The notes: a model not told the origin generated them from the sequence alone. Positions 10,836 through 19,669 are shown, counted from the first letter of the stretch. The stretch: DNA of 57,613 nucleotides from Streptococcus sp. HMSC067H01 (GCF_001814775.1 NZ_KV817781.1:15026-72638), one strand, 5' to 3'. Made by a program: numbers and translations.

Positions 10836-12539
10836 ATGATTCAAAATAATCTTGAAAAAGGTTTTCGTTATTCTATCCGAAAACGTAGCATTGGTGTCTG
10901 TGGTGTTGTTATTGCAACTTTTTTATTAAGTACAGCTTCGATTATTCAAAATAATACTGTAAAAGCTACTGAACCCCCAATTTCAAGTAGTTCTAATCCA
11001 AAAACAGAACCTACAGTAAACGAACAAGAAAGTACTCCAAACCTCAATTCAAAAACCGAAGAAAAAGATGCCACTACTGTAACTGAAGCACCAAAAGCAG
11101 ATGTTATGGAAAACCTCATGAGATCTACTAATCAGGCCGATAAGGACTTGAATAAATATCTTTTCGGATTAAACTACAACAAAATTGATATTTTAACTCG
11201 TAGAGGTGAAGCAATCGAAAATTATTCAAATACATCTTCAAAACAACAAGGAAATGAATTTGTTGTAATTGAAAAAGTGAAAAAGAGTATTTCTAATAAT
11301 TCAGCTGATGTTTCAATTAACGGTAATGGCAACATCTTCTTAGGCGCTTTGTTCCGAGCAGATCAAGGGTTATTAGAAAATAACCCTCAACTTGTTAGCA
11401 TTGATAGAAAACAGGGTAGAATCAGCGTTGACCTTCCAGGAATGGCTGGAGCAGATAGTTATACAGATGCAAATCCTACAGTCAGTGGTATGCAGGAAGG
11501 AATTAACACTCTGGTAAATAGATGGAATGCCAATTATGCATCAAGTAATCCTGCACCTGCCCGTATGCAATACGATTCTACTTCAGCATATAGTATGAAT
11601 CAACTAAAAGCAAAATTTGGTAGCAACTTTGAAAAAATTGGGGTTGATTTAAAAATTGACTTTGAAGCTGCACAAAAAGGTGAAAAACAAATTGAAGTTG
11701 TCGACTTTAAACAAATTTACTTTACCGCTAACTTTGATGCACCAAAAAATCCTGGAGATGTCTTTGGTGATAATGTAACAGTCAACGATTTACAAGATCG
11801 CGGCTTGGATGAACAAACACCTCCTGTTTATGTTTCTAGTATGTCTTATGGCCGTCAAATGTATGTTAAATTTGAAACAACAAGTACAAGTACAGAACTT
11901 AAAGCAGCTATAAATGCTGTCATTAAAGGTGTGCCTATTAACCCTGAATCTGAATGGGCTCGTGTTTTGAAAAATACTTCTGTAACAGCTGTTATTGTTG
12001 GCGGTAACGCTGATGGCGCTGCTCGAGTAGTTACTGGAACACCTGAGGATCTTAAAAAATTAATTCAAGAAGGAGCTAATTTTAGTACACAAAATCCTGC
12101 AGTCCCTATTTCTTATAAAACTGCCTTTTTAAGAGATAATCAAGTTGCAACAATCCAAAACAGTACTGATTATATTGAAACTAAAATTACCTCTTACAAG
12201 AATGGCTATCTCAATTTGCAACATAAGGGTGGGTATGTCGCTCGTTACTACGTTTACTGGGACGAAGTCACATATGACGAAAATGGAATTGAAAGCATCC
12301 GATCTCGTGAATGGGAAGATAATGGAAAAAATAGAACTGCTGGTTTCCAAACTGAACTACAATTTAGAGGAAACGTTCGCAATCTTCGCGTAAAAATTCA
12401 AGAAAAAACAGGTCTTGCTTGGGAACCTTGGAGAACAGTTTATAATCGTACAGAATTGCCTTTAGTTCAAAAACGCACTATTATCAATTCAGGAACAACA
12501 CTAAAACCAAAATATAGTGAACAAGTCGAAAACAACTAA
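10836..12539 (+). CDS. Cholesterol-dependent cytolysin, intermedilysin-like
   Basis: A 567-residue secreted pore-forming toxin. Residues 1-45 form a signal peptide with a YSIRK-type motif at 12-16; a Ser/Thr/Glu-rich linker runs to about 95; the four CDC domains fill the rest. The domain 4 undecapeptide is EKTGLAWEPWR (523-533): the conserved Cys is replaced by Lys, and the second Trp of the WEWW motif by Pro, as in intermedilysin and vaginolysin. The cholesterol-recognition Thr-Leu pair is T555-L556. A YVY at 472-474, then 14 residues, then R489-S490, exactly fits the Y-X-Y-X14-R-S signature of CDCs that bind human CD59. No lectin or discoidin domain and no LPXTG anchor. RBS AGGAG; own promoter and terminator. 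It lies beside an McrC remnant in a variable slot between guaC and the leu operon. Confidence 0.95.
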   Translation: MIQNNLEKGFRYSIRKRSIGVCGVVIATFLLSTASIIQNNTVKATEPPISSSSNPKTEPTVNEQESTPNLNSKTEEKDATTVTEAPKADVMENLMRSTNQADKDLNKYLFGLNYNKIDILTRRGEAIENYSNTSSKQQGNEFVVIEKVKKSISNNSADVSINGNGNIFLGALFRADQGLLENNPQLVSIDRKQGRISVDLPGMAGADSYTDANPTVSGMQEGINTLVNRWNANYASSNPAPARMQYDSTSAYSMNQLKAKFGSNFEKIGVDLKIDFEAAQKGEKQIEVVDFKQIYFTANFDAPKNPGDVFGDNVTVNDLQDRGLDEQTPPVYVSSMSYGRQMYVKFETTSTSTELKAAINAVIKGVPINPESEWARVLKNTSVTAVIVGGNADGAARVVTGTPEDLKKLIQEGANFSTQNPAVPISYKTAFLRDNQVATIQNSTDYIETKITSYKNGYLNLQHKGGYVARYYVYWDEVTYDENGIESIRSREWEDNGKNRTAGFQTELQFRGNVRNLRVKIQEKTGLAWEPWRTVYNRTELPLVQKRTIINSGTTLKPKYSEQVENN

Positions 12540-12981
12540 TAAAATGGTTAAACTACAGAGTATCATTATTCATCAAGTATCATTTTTGAAACTTTCTGAA
12601 ATTTAAGATAACTCTATCCTATAACTTATACATACAATAAAAGGAAAACATCTTTTCATGAGATGCTTTCCTTTTTGTTTTTGAGGTTCTTAATCCAATT
12701 AACTCAACTTATCGCAATTTAATACTCATTTAAAATCAAAAAGAGGAGAAATGTTACTGTATAAACAAACATATTAAAGTTTTTGTTAGAAACTCATTAC
12801 TTGCTTGCCCTGAATATAGTATGGTTCATTGATTGGCTGGTAAATTTACAAGTTTATACTTGTGTTACGATGTTTCTTAAGCCATCTATCAACAAAAAAG
12901 AACTTTGATTTTAACTGTGTATGAATACTTTTAAAAAATCTGTTTTTATCGATAATGACTAAACCACACTTCTTCTACATC
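12540..12981. other. Gene-free interval after the cytolysin gene
   Basis: This 442-nt AT-rich stretch contains the cytolysin terminator at 12641-12676. From 12721 a sequence ATACTCATTTAAAATCAAAAAG loosely resembles the outer end of a BOX element, but no internal BOX sequence follows. No supported gene is present on either strand. Confidence 0.5.
12641..12676 (+). terminator. Cytolysin gene terminator
   Basis: The imperfect stem AAGGAAAaCATCT / AGATGcTTTCCTT has a short TTTCATG loop and is followed by TTTTGTTTTT. It lies about 100 nt after the cytolysin stop on the same strand. Confidence 0.75.
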
Positions 12982-13761
12982 CTAATAATACTCACCTTGA
13001 CGGTAGTCCCATGAGTTAAAAGTGTCTGACAGATGCATCATGATTTTATCGATGTCAAGGCCTTTACGGATAACCACTGGAGCTGGTGAAGTTGAACGTG
13101 CTCCTCCTTGTTCTGGAATAAGCTTGCCGTCTTTATCGACCATAGACACCATCACACCTTGCTCGTAGCGAGTTTCAATTGTTTTGTCTGGCTGGATTGA
13201 AGCAACATAGTCGTCAGCTTCTATAACAAGGTCCACTGCTTCTTCGATACGTTCCCCGATACCTTCCACCTTACCACGATTTCCTTTTCCAGAAGGGTTT
13301 GCAGATGAAGCATAGACCATTTTACCTTCTTCCCAAAGTTTGGCAGCCAATTGTTCACCAGCTTTCCCGAACTTGATAACAAAGCAGCTAGTACCACGCA
13401 CGTCCGTCATCAGTTCTTCACGGCCATCTCCATAAGCTTTTAGTTTTTCAAAGGCTTCTGGTTTCCAAGGAAGGATACAACCAAGGAGAATATCTTCGTC
13501 CCAATGTTTTTGGTAGAATGCTTCGATTTCAGGATTGAGTTGTGCTAAATCGCGAAGCTCATCCATACTACCACAGAGGACAACGCCTGGTTTGTTACGA
13601 TTACGTTCTTTGGCTTCAAACTTACGCTCAAGTCCTGCCTTGTCACTAGTCATGATAATGTAACCGACTTTAGTAGGGCAAACGATACAGCCGCCCACAC
13701 CTTTTAAAATGTCATAGCCTTCTTGTGAAAGTGTTCCGTTCCATTGAATGTGTTTTGTCAT
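12982..13761 (-). CDS. YrdC/Sua5-family protein (threonylcarbamoyl-AMP synthase-like)
   Basis: A 259-residue protein with the YrdC fold. Visible family motifs are KERNRNKPGVVL near residue 51-62 (the KxR..KP nucleotide/threonine pocket) and SSANPSGKGN near 152-161 (the S-x-N-x-SG loop). YrdC/TsaC/Sua5 enzymes make threonylcarbamoyl-AMP for the t6A37 tRNA modification. Streptococci normally carry another Sua5 family gene elsewhere, so this one may be a paralogue with a different or accessory role. It lies 27 nt after leuD on the same strand and may be read with the leucine operon, although it has no known link to leucine synthesis. Confidence 0.75.
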   Translation of the reverse strand: MTKHIQWNGTLSQEGYDILKGVGGCIVCPTKVGYIIMTSDKAGLERKFEAKERNRNKPGVVLCGSMDELRDLAQLNPEIEAFYQKHWDEDILLGCILPWKPEAFEKLKAYGDGREELMTDVRGTSCFVIKFGKAGEQLAAKLWEEGKMVYASSANPSGKGNRGKVEGIGERIEEAVDLVIEADDYVASIQPDKTIETRYEQGVMVSMVDKDGKLIPEQGGARSTSPAPVVIRKGLDIDKIMMHLSDTFNSWDYRQGEYY

Positions 13762-13788
13762 AGTTCTATTTCCTTTTCTATATTTATT

Positions 13789-14382
13789 CTAATCCTGCCA
13801 GTAGGCCGGTCGTTGTTTTTCATAGGCAGCAATCAATTCTTCATACTGCAAAGTAATACCGATATCATCCAAACCATTTAAGAGCTTGTGTTTCCATTCG
13901 CTATCGATTTCGAAAGTGAATTCCCCAACTGGTGAGATGATTTTTTGTTGTTCCAAGTCTACAGTTACCCGGTCGGTCGGTTTGAGTTGGGCTAGATTTT
14001 CTCTAACCTCCCTAGGCTGAACAATAGGCAACATGCCATTATTGAGTTCATTATTGTAATGAATATCTCCAAAAGATCCTGCAATCACGACCTTAAAGCC
14101 ATAGTCTGCTAGAGCCCAAGCAGCGTGTTCCCTAGAGGAACCAGCCCCAAAGTTATCTCCTGTGATGAGAATACTCGCCTTGCGATATTCAGGTTGGTTA
14201 AAGACAAAGTCTGGATCCTCAGTATAGAGATCGTCCAGATAACGCCAAGCATACATAAGGTACTTACCAAAGCCTTTTTTATCAATTAACTTTAGAAACT
14301 GCTTGGGTAGGATTTGGTCGGTATCGATGTTATCATTCATGAGAGGAACGGTCGTTCCCGTATAAACTGTAAATTTCTCCAT
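13789..14382 (-). CDS. leuD: 3-isopropylmalate dehydratase small subunit
   Basis: A 197-residue swivel-domain subunit of isopropylmalate isomerase, which interconverts 2- and 3-isopropylmalate in leucine synthesis together with LeuC. Characteristic segments are [15 protein letters not shown] near 17-31 and the [17 protein letters not shown] motif near 74-90, which forms part of the substrate-binding loop. Full length for the family. It follows leuC by 9 nt and lies in the order leuA-leuB-DUF1294-leuC-leuD, all on the minus strand and presumably one transcript controlled by the upstream leader. Confidence 0.96.
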   Translation of the reverse strand: MEKFTVYTGTTVPLMNDNIDTDQILPKQFLKLIDKKGFGKYLMYAWRYLDDLYTEDPDFVFNQPEYRKASILITGDNFGAGSSREHAAWALADYGFKVVIAGSFGDIHYNNELNNGMLPIVQPREVRENLAQLKPTDRVTVDLEQQKIISPVGEFTFEIDSEWKHKLLNGLDDIGITLQYEELIAAYEKQRPAYWQD

Positions 14383-14391
14383 ATCCTCTCC

Positions 14392-15774
14392 TTACTGGGC
14401 TTCTGGCATTTGTCGAACATCTACGAAGCGCCCAGCAATAGCTGCTGCTGCTGCCATTGCTGGACTGCAGAGGTGTGTTTTAGCACCAAAACCTTGTCTA
14501 TCTTCAAAGTTGCGGTTACTGGTTGAGGCGCAGTGAACACCATCTGGTACTTTGTCAGGATTCATTCCTAGACACATGGAGCAACCTGGGTCTCTCCACT
14601 CAAAGCCAGCATCTTGGAAAACCTTATCCAAGCCCAACTTTTCAGCAGCTCGCTTGACTGGTCGAGAACCAGGTACCACAATAGCTGTTAAGTTAGGGGC
14701 AATCTTCTTCCCTTCTACAAATCGAGCCGCCAGTTGCAAATCACTGAGACGAGCATTTGTACAAGAACCAATAAAGACATAGCCTAGTTGGATATCTGCT
14801 GGTTTTTGACCTGGTTGCAAATCCATGTAATGATAGGCTCGTTCATCATTCATATCCGTAATTTCTGGGAAACTAGTATCAAAGTCAACACCCATAGCGG
14901 GATTAGTACCCCAAGTCACCATAGGAGCCAATTCTGAGACATCCAGACGAATAACCTTATCATAAGCGGCATCTTCATCACTAACCAGTCTTTTCCAATC
15001 AGCTACTGCTGCATCAAAATCCTTGGGAACACACTCTCGACCCTTCAAATAATCAAAAGTGGTCTGATCTGGATTCATGATTCCCATCTTAGAGCCAAAT
15101 TCAATGGACATATTGCAGATGGTCATTCGCTCTTCCATGCTAAGTGCATCAATGGCCTGACCTCGATACTCCACCACGTAGCCAACACCACAAGCAACAC
15201 CGTACTTGGCAATCAAGGCTAGAATGAAATCTTTGGCATAAACCCCTTTTTGAGGAACTCCTGTGAATTCCACCAACATTTTCTTGGGTTTAACCTGCCA
15301 AATGGTTTGGGTTGCAAAGACATGTTCAACCTCACTGGTTCCAATTCCGAAGGCAATAGCTCCAAAGGCACCGTGGGTAGCAGTATGGCTATCACCACAG
15401 ACGATAAATTTTCCTGGTTGTGTTCTTCCTGTTTCTGGACCAACCATATGAACGATACCTTGTTTTTCTGAACCGTGGGCAGCATGTTCGATTTCAAACT
15501 CTTCAACATTTTCAGCTAACTTATCAATCTGTGCTTTGGAGATTACATCTCGAATATCATATATATTGACCGTCGGGACATTGTGGTCAAAGGTACCAAA
15601 TGTTAAATCGGGTCGTCTCAATCTACGTCCTGAATCTCGCAATCCCTGAAAAGCTTGAGGACTGGTCACCTCGTGAATATAGTGCTGATCTACATACATG
15701 AGTTGGGGCTGTCCTTCTTCTCCTGTAATCACATGGAGGTCCCATAATTTATCAAAAATCGATTTTCCTGCCAT
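14392..15774 (-). CDS. leuC: 3-isopropylmalate dehydratase large subunit
   Basis: A 460-residue aconitase-family subunit that carries the 4Fe-4S cluster. The three cluster cysteines are visible: C338 in IGSCTNAR, and C398 and C401 in DPGCSMC. The [14 protein letters not shown] segment near 126-139 is the conserved substrate-binding motif. It works with LeuD to isomerise 2-isopropylmalate. Start ATG at 15774 lies 3 nt after the stop of the small DUF1294 gene, giving tight coupling inside the leucine operon. Confidence 0.97.
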   Translation of the reverse strand: MAGKSIFDKLWDLHVITGEEGQPQLMYVDQHYIHEVTSPQAFQGLRDSGRRLRRPDLTFGTFDHNVPTVNIYDIRDVISKAQIDKLAENVEEFEIEHAAHGSEKQGIVHMVGPETGRTQPGKFIVCGDSHTATHGAFGAIAFGIGTSEVEHVFATQTIWQVKPKKMLVEFTGVPQKGVYAKDFILALIAKYGVACGVGYVVEYRGQAIDALSMEERMTICNMSIEFGSKMGIMNPDQTTFDYLKGRECVPKDFDAAVADWKRLVSDEDAAYDKVIRLDVSELAPMVTWGTNPAMGVDFDTSFPEITDMNDERAYHYMDLQPGQKPADIQLGYVFIGSCTNARLSDLQLAARFVEGKKIAPNLTAIVVPGSRPVKRAAEKLGLDKVFQDAGFEWRDPGCSMCLGMNPDKVPDGVHCASTSNRNFEDRQGFGAKTHLCSPAMAAAAAIAGRFVDVRQMPEAQ

Positions 15775-15777
15775 CCA

Positions 15778-16047
15778 TTACCTCCAAATAAAATATAAGG
15801 CTACTAGCGTGGTCACCATTCCTAGAAACCAAACTGTTTTAAAATACCATTTTCGAGTCTTGTGGTGAAAAGTGATTCCTGCTAGCCAGGCACCAAAACC
15901 ACCACAAGTAAAGGCTAAAATGAGTAAGATTTTCTCAGGGATGCGCCAAACTCTTCTCCTAGCCTTGGATTTGTCAATGCCATAAATCAAGAAAACCATG
16001 ACATTCCAAATCAAAAGTACTAGAGTAATTTTTTCGTCTAACTTCAT
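15778..16047 (-). CDS. DUF1294 small membrane protein inside the leu operon
   Basis: An 89-residue protein with three hydrophobic segments (about 7-23, 38-60 and 68-87) separated by basic stretches (DKSKARRRVWRIPE, HHKTRKWYFK). The pattern LI.YGIDK.KA....RIPE....L....GG..G...G...F.HKT.K..F matches the DUF1294 family, which is of unknown function. Its ATG overlaps the leuB stop by 4 bases (ATGA) and its stop is 3 nt before leuC, so it is translated as a regular member of the leucine operon. A role in leucine synthesis or export is not known; position is the only hint. Confidence 0.8.
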   Translation of the reverse strand: MKLDEKITLVLLIWNVMVFLIYGIDKSKARRRVWRIPEKILLILAFTCGGFGAWLAGITFHHKTRKWYFKTVWFLGMVTTLVALYFIWR

Positions 16048-17081
16048 AACCTTGCAATAATAGCTTCCGTCATTTCCTTTGTTGAAGCCTGTCCTCCTAT
16101 ATCTCTCGTTAAAATTCCTGCAGCTAAAGTTGCTTCAACTGCTTCTTCGATACGGTCAGCATCCTCATATCGCCCAAAACTATCTCGCAACATCATAGCA
16201 ACTGATAAAATCATAGAAATAGGGTTGGCGATTCCTCGGCCTGCTATATCAGGCGCCGAACCATGAATGGGTTCATAGAGACTCGGTCCATTCTCAGAGT
16301 GACTGGCTGATGGCATAACCCCAAGTGTACCAGATAGAACACTTGATTCGTCTGAGAGGATATCTCCGAAAAGGTTCTCTGTCACGATTACATCAAACTT
16401 GGCTGGATTGGTAATCATGAACATGGCAGCCGAGTCGACCAACTGGTGCTCCAAGGTTACATCTGGAAAATCTTGCGCAACCTCCTCAGCTACTCTGCGC
16501 CAGAGTTTTGATGTTGCTAGAACATTTTGCTTATCGATACTAGTAACGATTTTTCTCCGACTTCTTGCGATTTCAAAGGCCTTGCGAATAATCCGCTCTA
16601 CTTCCTCATAGCTATAATCGTTGATATCACGCGCTTTTCGGTCTTCAAGGATATGATCACCAAAGTAAATCCCACCTGTCAACTCACGTACTACAACAAA
16701 GTCAACACCAGCAATTCGTTCAGGTTTGAGAGGCGATAAGTGCTTAAGACTATCAAAAATTTTAACTGGACGAATATTAGCATAGAGATTTAGTTCCTTG
16801 CGGAGTTCCAAAAGCCCTTGTTCGGGTCGCACTGGAGCATCATCATACTGAGGACTACCAATTGCAGCGAGTAAAATAGCATCCGCTTCTCTAGAAGCCT
16901 TGAGCGTTTCGTCTGGCAAGGGATGTCCTGCAACATCAATACCTGCACCGCCAAAAGGTTGTCTGACTATCTCAAAGTCAAAGTCTGTTTTTTTGGCTAT
17001 AGATGCTAGAACTTCTAAACCAGCTTCCATGATTTCTGGTCCAATCCCATCACCTGCTAGGACAACAATTTTCTTTGTCAT
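16044..17081 (-). CDS. leuB: 3-isopropylmalate dehydrogenase
   Basis: A 345-residue NAD-dependent decarboxylating dehydrogenase that oxidises 3-isopropylmalate on the way to 2-oxoisocaproate. It begins with KKIVVLAGDGIGPEIM, has VVVRELTGGIYFG near 128-140 (substrate-binding Arg and the dehydrogenase Tyr), and ends the active site with DIL SDESSVLSG-type and PIHGSAPDIAG motifs near 245-280. Family length is normal. It lies 11 nt after leuA and overlaps the start of the DUF1294 gene by 4 nt. Second enzyme gene of the leu operon. Confidence 0.96.
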   Translation of the reverse strand: MTKKIVVLAGDGIGPEIMEAGLEVLASIAKKTDFDFEIVRQPFGGAGIDVAGHPLPDETLKASREADAILLAAIGSPQYDDAPVRPEQGLLELRKELNLYANIRPVKIFDSLKHLSPLKPERIAGVDFVVVRELTGGIYFGDHILEDRKARDINDYSYEEVERIIRKAFEIARSRRKIVTSIDKQNVLATSKLWRRVAEEVAQDFPDVTLEHQLVDSAAMFMITNPAKFDVIVTENLFGDILSDESSVLSGTLGVMPSASHSENGPSLYEPIHGSAPDIAGRGIANPISMILSVAMMLRDSFGRYEDADRIEEAVEATLAAGILTRDIGGQASTKEMTEAIIARL

Positions 17082-17092
17082 GGTATTCTCCT

Positions 17093-18655
17093 TTAAAGAC
17101 TAGGTATATCGCGATAGGAAACATTTGGACCTATCTCTCCGGTATTCTCTTTTTGGACAAAAGTATTGGCATTGATGTAGGCAATAGCTGAGGCCTTTAG
17201 TACATCGAAATCAATTCCGGCTGCGTTAAAGATTGTTTCTGTTTCTCTATTTTCAACAGTAACCAAAACCCTTGCCTGAGCATCGATTCCATCCGTTACC
17301 GCATCAATGGTGTAGGATACCAGGCGAACAGATTGATTAAAGAACTTGTCAACAGCGTTAAAGATAGCTTCAACAGAACCTTGTCCAGTCGCATTAAAGT
17401 CGACTTTCTCACCATCCAAATTAGCCAATCTGACAGTCGCTTCAATTTCATTTTCTGCATGAGTTTGAAGTTGTAAATCATCAAAGTGGAAGCCTTCTGG
17501 GTTTTCAACCATGGTTCCAGCTACCAGAGCACGAATATCCGCGTCTGTGACTTCTTGTTTCTTATCTGCAAGTGATTTGAATTTGTCAAAGAGTGGCTTG
17601 ATATCCTCTTCTGTGAAGTCTAAGGCCAGTTCTCTCAGTTTCTCTACAAAGGCATGTCGACCAGATAATTTCCCAAGCGGAAGACTATTACTCTTGACAC
17701 CAACCAATTCAGGTGTGATGATTTCATAGGTAAGTGGGTTTTTAAGAACGCCATCTTGGTGAATACCTGATTCGTGAGAGAAGGCATTTCCTCCAACAAC
17801 CGCCTTATTTTTTGGAACTGGAATTCCTGAGAAGCGAGAGACCATTTCGGACGTATTAATCGTTTCGTTTAGGACGATACTTGTCTCTGCTTGGTAGTAA
17901 TCTTGGCGAATATTTAGGGCCACTGCTATTTCTTCTAAAGCAGCATTCCCAGCTCTTTCTCCGATTCCGTTAATGGTTCCTTCAACACGTCCTGCCCCAT
18001 TCTTTACAGCAGCAAGGCTATTTGCTACCGCCATTCCAAGGTCATCGTGACAGTGAGGGGAATAGATTATCTGACGGTCCGTTTGTACATTGTCAATCAG
18101 ATATTTAAAGATACTTCCATATTCCTCTGGAGTAGTAAAACCAACAGTATCAGGTATATTGATATAAGTCGCGCCTGCGTCAACTGCTGTCTGAACGACT
18201 TGTAGAAGAAAATCAATCTCAGTTCTTGTCGCATCCTCAGGAGAGAATTCTACTACTTCAAACTTGCTCCTTGCATAGGAAACATGCTCATTAATAGCTT
18301 CCAATATTTCCTCTTTACTTTTATTCAACTTAAATTCACGATGAATAGGACTAGTAGCAATAAAGACATGGATTTGTGGATACTTGGCATCCTTCAGTGC
18401 CTCATAACAAGCGTCAATGTCAGATTTAACAGAACGAGCTAATCCTGTTACTGCTGTTTTTTTCATAGCCTTAGCAATTTCTTGGACAGCTGTGAATGAA
18501 TCTGGACTAGCTGCTGGAAAACCAGCTTCGATTGCTGAAATTCCCCATTTTTCAAGTTGTCTAGCTATAGCAACCTTTTCTTTAATTGAAAAATTGACAC
18601 CCGGCGTCTGCTCACCATCTCGGAGACTGGTATCTAAAAACTCAACTACACGCAT
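17093..18655 (-). CDS. leuA: 2-isopropylmalate synthase
   Basis: A 520-residue enzyme that condenses 2-oxoisovalerate with acetyl-CoA, the committed step of leucine synthesis. The start chosen is ATG at 18655 (MRVVEFLDTSLRDGEQTPG) because AAGGGAG lies about 7 nt upstream; the longer frame to 18694 runs into the attenuator. The catalytic TIM barrel carries the LRDGEQ motif at about 11-16 and the metal-binding HCHDDLGMA near 200. The C-terminal third (about 390-520) is the LeuA allosteric domain through which leucine normally inhibits the enzyme. It is the first gene of the leu operon, about 110 nt downstream of the leader peptide. Confidence 0.96.
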   Translation of the reverse strand: MRVVEFLDTSLRDGEQTPGVNFSIKEKVAIARQLEKWGISAIEAGFPAASPDSFTAVQEIAKAMKKTAVTGLARSVKSDIDACYEALKDAKYPQIHVFIATSPIHREFKLNKSKEEILEAINEHVSYARSKFEVVEFSPEDATRTEIDFLLQVVQTAVDAGATYINIPDTVGFTTPEEYGSIFKYLIDNVQTDRQIIYSPHCHDDLGMAVANSLAAVKNGAGRVEGTINGIGERAGNAALEEIAVALNIRQDYYQAETSIVLNETINTSEMVSRFSGIPVPKNKAVVGGNAFSHESGIHQDGVLKNPLTYEIITPELVGVKSNSLPLGKLSGRHAFVEKLRELALDFTEEDIKPLFDKFKSLADKKQEVTDADIRALVAGTMVENPEGFHFDDLQLQTHAENEIEATVRLANLDGEKVDFNATGQGSVEAIFNAVDKFFNQSVRLVSYTIDAVTDGIDAQARVLVTVENRETETIFNAAGIDFDVLKASAIAYINANTFVQKENTGEIGPNVSYRDIPSL

Positions 18656-18684
18656 GAGAATTCTCCCTTCACATTTTCGATATA

Positions 18685-18720
18685 GAAAAAACATCTCGCT
18701 CGGAGTTCCAAGCGAGATGT
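18685..18720 (-). terminator. leu operon attenuator
   Basis: A 10-bp perfect stem (ACATCTCGCT / AGCGAGATGT) with a 10-nt loop, followed by TTTTTTC, about 30 nt before the leuA start. The 5' arm contains CGCTTGG together with the loop, which can instead pair with the upstream CCAAGCG in the region 18736-18743, giving an antiterminator. This alternative pairing with a Leu-rich leader ORF upstream is the arrangement of ribosome-mediated attenuation. Confidence 0.8.
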
Positions 18721-18766
18721 TGATTTACTCCCGCTTGGTAAGCCAAACAGGACTAATGCTTTTGCA

Positions 18767-18820
18767 CTAGTCCGAGTACCTCAACAACAAAGCAAATTGA
18801 TTAAACTTAGCTGTTTTCAT
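18767..18820 (-). CDS. leu operon leader peptide
   Basis: A 17-codon ORF (MKTAKFNQFALLLRYSD) not long enough to be called automatically. AAAGGAG lies 10 nt upstream of its ATG. Codons 11-13 are three consecutive TTG leucine codons. Just after it, GGACTAGTGC / GCATTAGTCC can form a hairpin that overlaps the leader stop. Stalling at the Leu codons under leucine shortage would free the antiterminator and let transcription enter leuA. It comes about 40 nt after a strong promoter. Confidence 0.8.
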   Translation of the reverse strand: MKTAKFNQFALLLRYSD

Positions 18821-18856
18821 GTTTGGCTTTCTCCTTTGTTTGATGTCTTGTTTAGT

Positions 18857-18885
18857 ATTCTAGCATAGGAAAAATCACTTGTCAA
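18857..18885 (-). promoter_or_regulatory. leu operon promoter
   Basis: Perfect -35 TTGACA (18885-18880), 17-nt spacer and TAGAAT (18862-18857) with an extended -10 TGC. This is one of the strongest promoter matches in the window. Confidence 0.85.
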
Positions 18886-18969
18886 GAAAAAATCCAATAT
18901 TTTCTGAAAATTTCTTCAATAAAGAATATTTTGCCGATTGAAAGTATTTGAAAACTCAAATATGTTCCT

Positions 18970-19626
18970 TCATTTCTTAGAGGTTAAAAACCAGCTTCTT
19001 TCAAATAGTTCAAGAACCTGTTCATCTGATAAAGTATCATCAAGTGGCAGACTTATCCAATAACGTTTATTCATATGAAAAGCTGGGTAAGTGCCTTTTT
19101 CTACTAATAAATCAGCTACTTGATCATGCTTAAGATTAACAACTTCTACTTGTCCTTCCCGTGACTTATCTAGTTTTTCCCAGGAAATCTTCATTAGTAC
19201 AGCATACCACTTCTGATTATCTTCATGACGTAAAACTGCCGTATCAGGTGATTTTTCCCATAGATATTCCAACTGATTACCATACTTTTCTTGAGCTTGA
19301 TCCATGATGCGCTTAGTCTGAGGGCAGATAAAATCCTGCACGTCAAAACAGGCCTTTCGAATGTCATAAAGAACTTCTAAACAAGCCTCTCGAACAGTTC
19401 CAACAAACGTACCTCTCATACTGGTCATATGAACTTGTGGGTAGAGATCACCAGTTTCTTGGTCATAAACTTGAAAACCTAAGACTCCATCCTCAACTGT
19501 AACCATCATGAGAAAGTCTCTCTGCAAGATAGTCGAACTATGGGTCCATACGCCTTGATTTTCTACAAATCCATACTCTTTGGCTTTTTTACTATTAAAC
19601 TGATAAGCTTTAAAAATTTCAAACAT
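18970..19626 (-). CDS. MmcQ/YjbR family protein
   Basis: A 218-residue cytoplasmic protein. The C-terminal half (about 105-215) shows the MmcQ/YjbR pattern: an initial helix, then WEKSPDTAVLRHEDNQKWYAVLM, a VVNLKHDQVADLL strand-helix, FHMNKRYWISLPLDD and a closing helix ELFERSWFLTSKK. This small alpha/beta fold has a proposed DNA-binding role but no defined function. The N-terminal 100 residues form an extra domain often fused to it in streptococci. It lies 43 nt downstream of cutC on the same strand. Confidence 0.75.
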   Translation of the reverse strand: MFEIFKAYQFNSKKAKEYGFVENQGVWTHSSTILQRDFLMMVTVEDGVLGFQVYDQETGDLYPQVHMTSMRGTFVGTVREACLEVLYDIRKACFDVQDFICPQTKRIMDQAQEKYGNQLEYLWEKSPDTAVLRHEDNQKWYAVLMKISWEKLDKSREGQVEVVNLKHDQVADLLVEKGTYPAFHMNKRYWISLPLDDTLSDEQVLELFERSWFLTSKK

Positions 19627-19669
19627 AAGCGAAAACTGCTACCAAAAGCTAGCAGTTCCTTTCTATTTT

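Noticed and set aside
12500..12539. LPXTG or GW-type anchor at the cytolysin C-terminus
   Set aside because: The protein ends in KPKYSEQVENN with no sorting motif, hydrophobic tail or repeats.
12721..12980. Minus-strand open stretch after the cytolysin gene (VIIDKNRFFKSIH... and INEPYYIQGKQVMSF)
   Set aside because: There is no start codon with a ribosome site, a stop interrupts it, and no family is recognised. In AT-rich DNA about 40 open codons can arise by chance.
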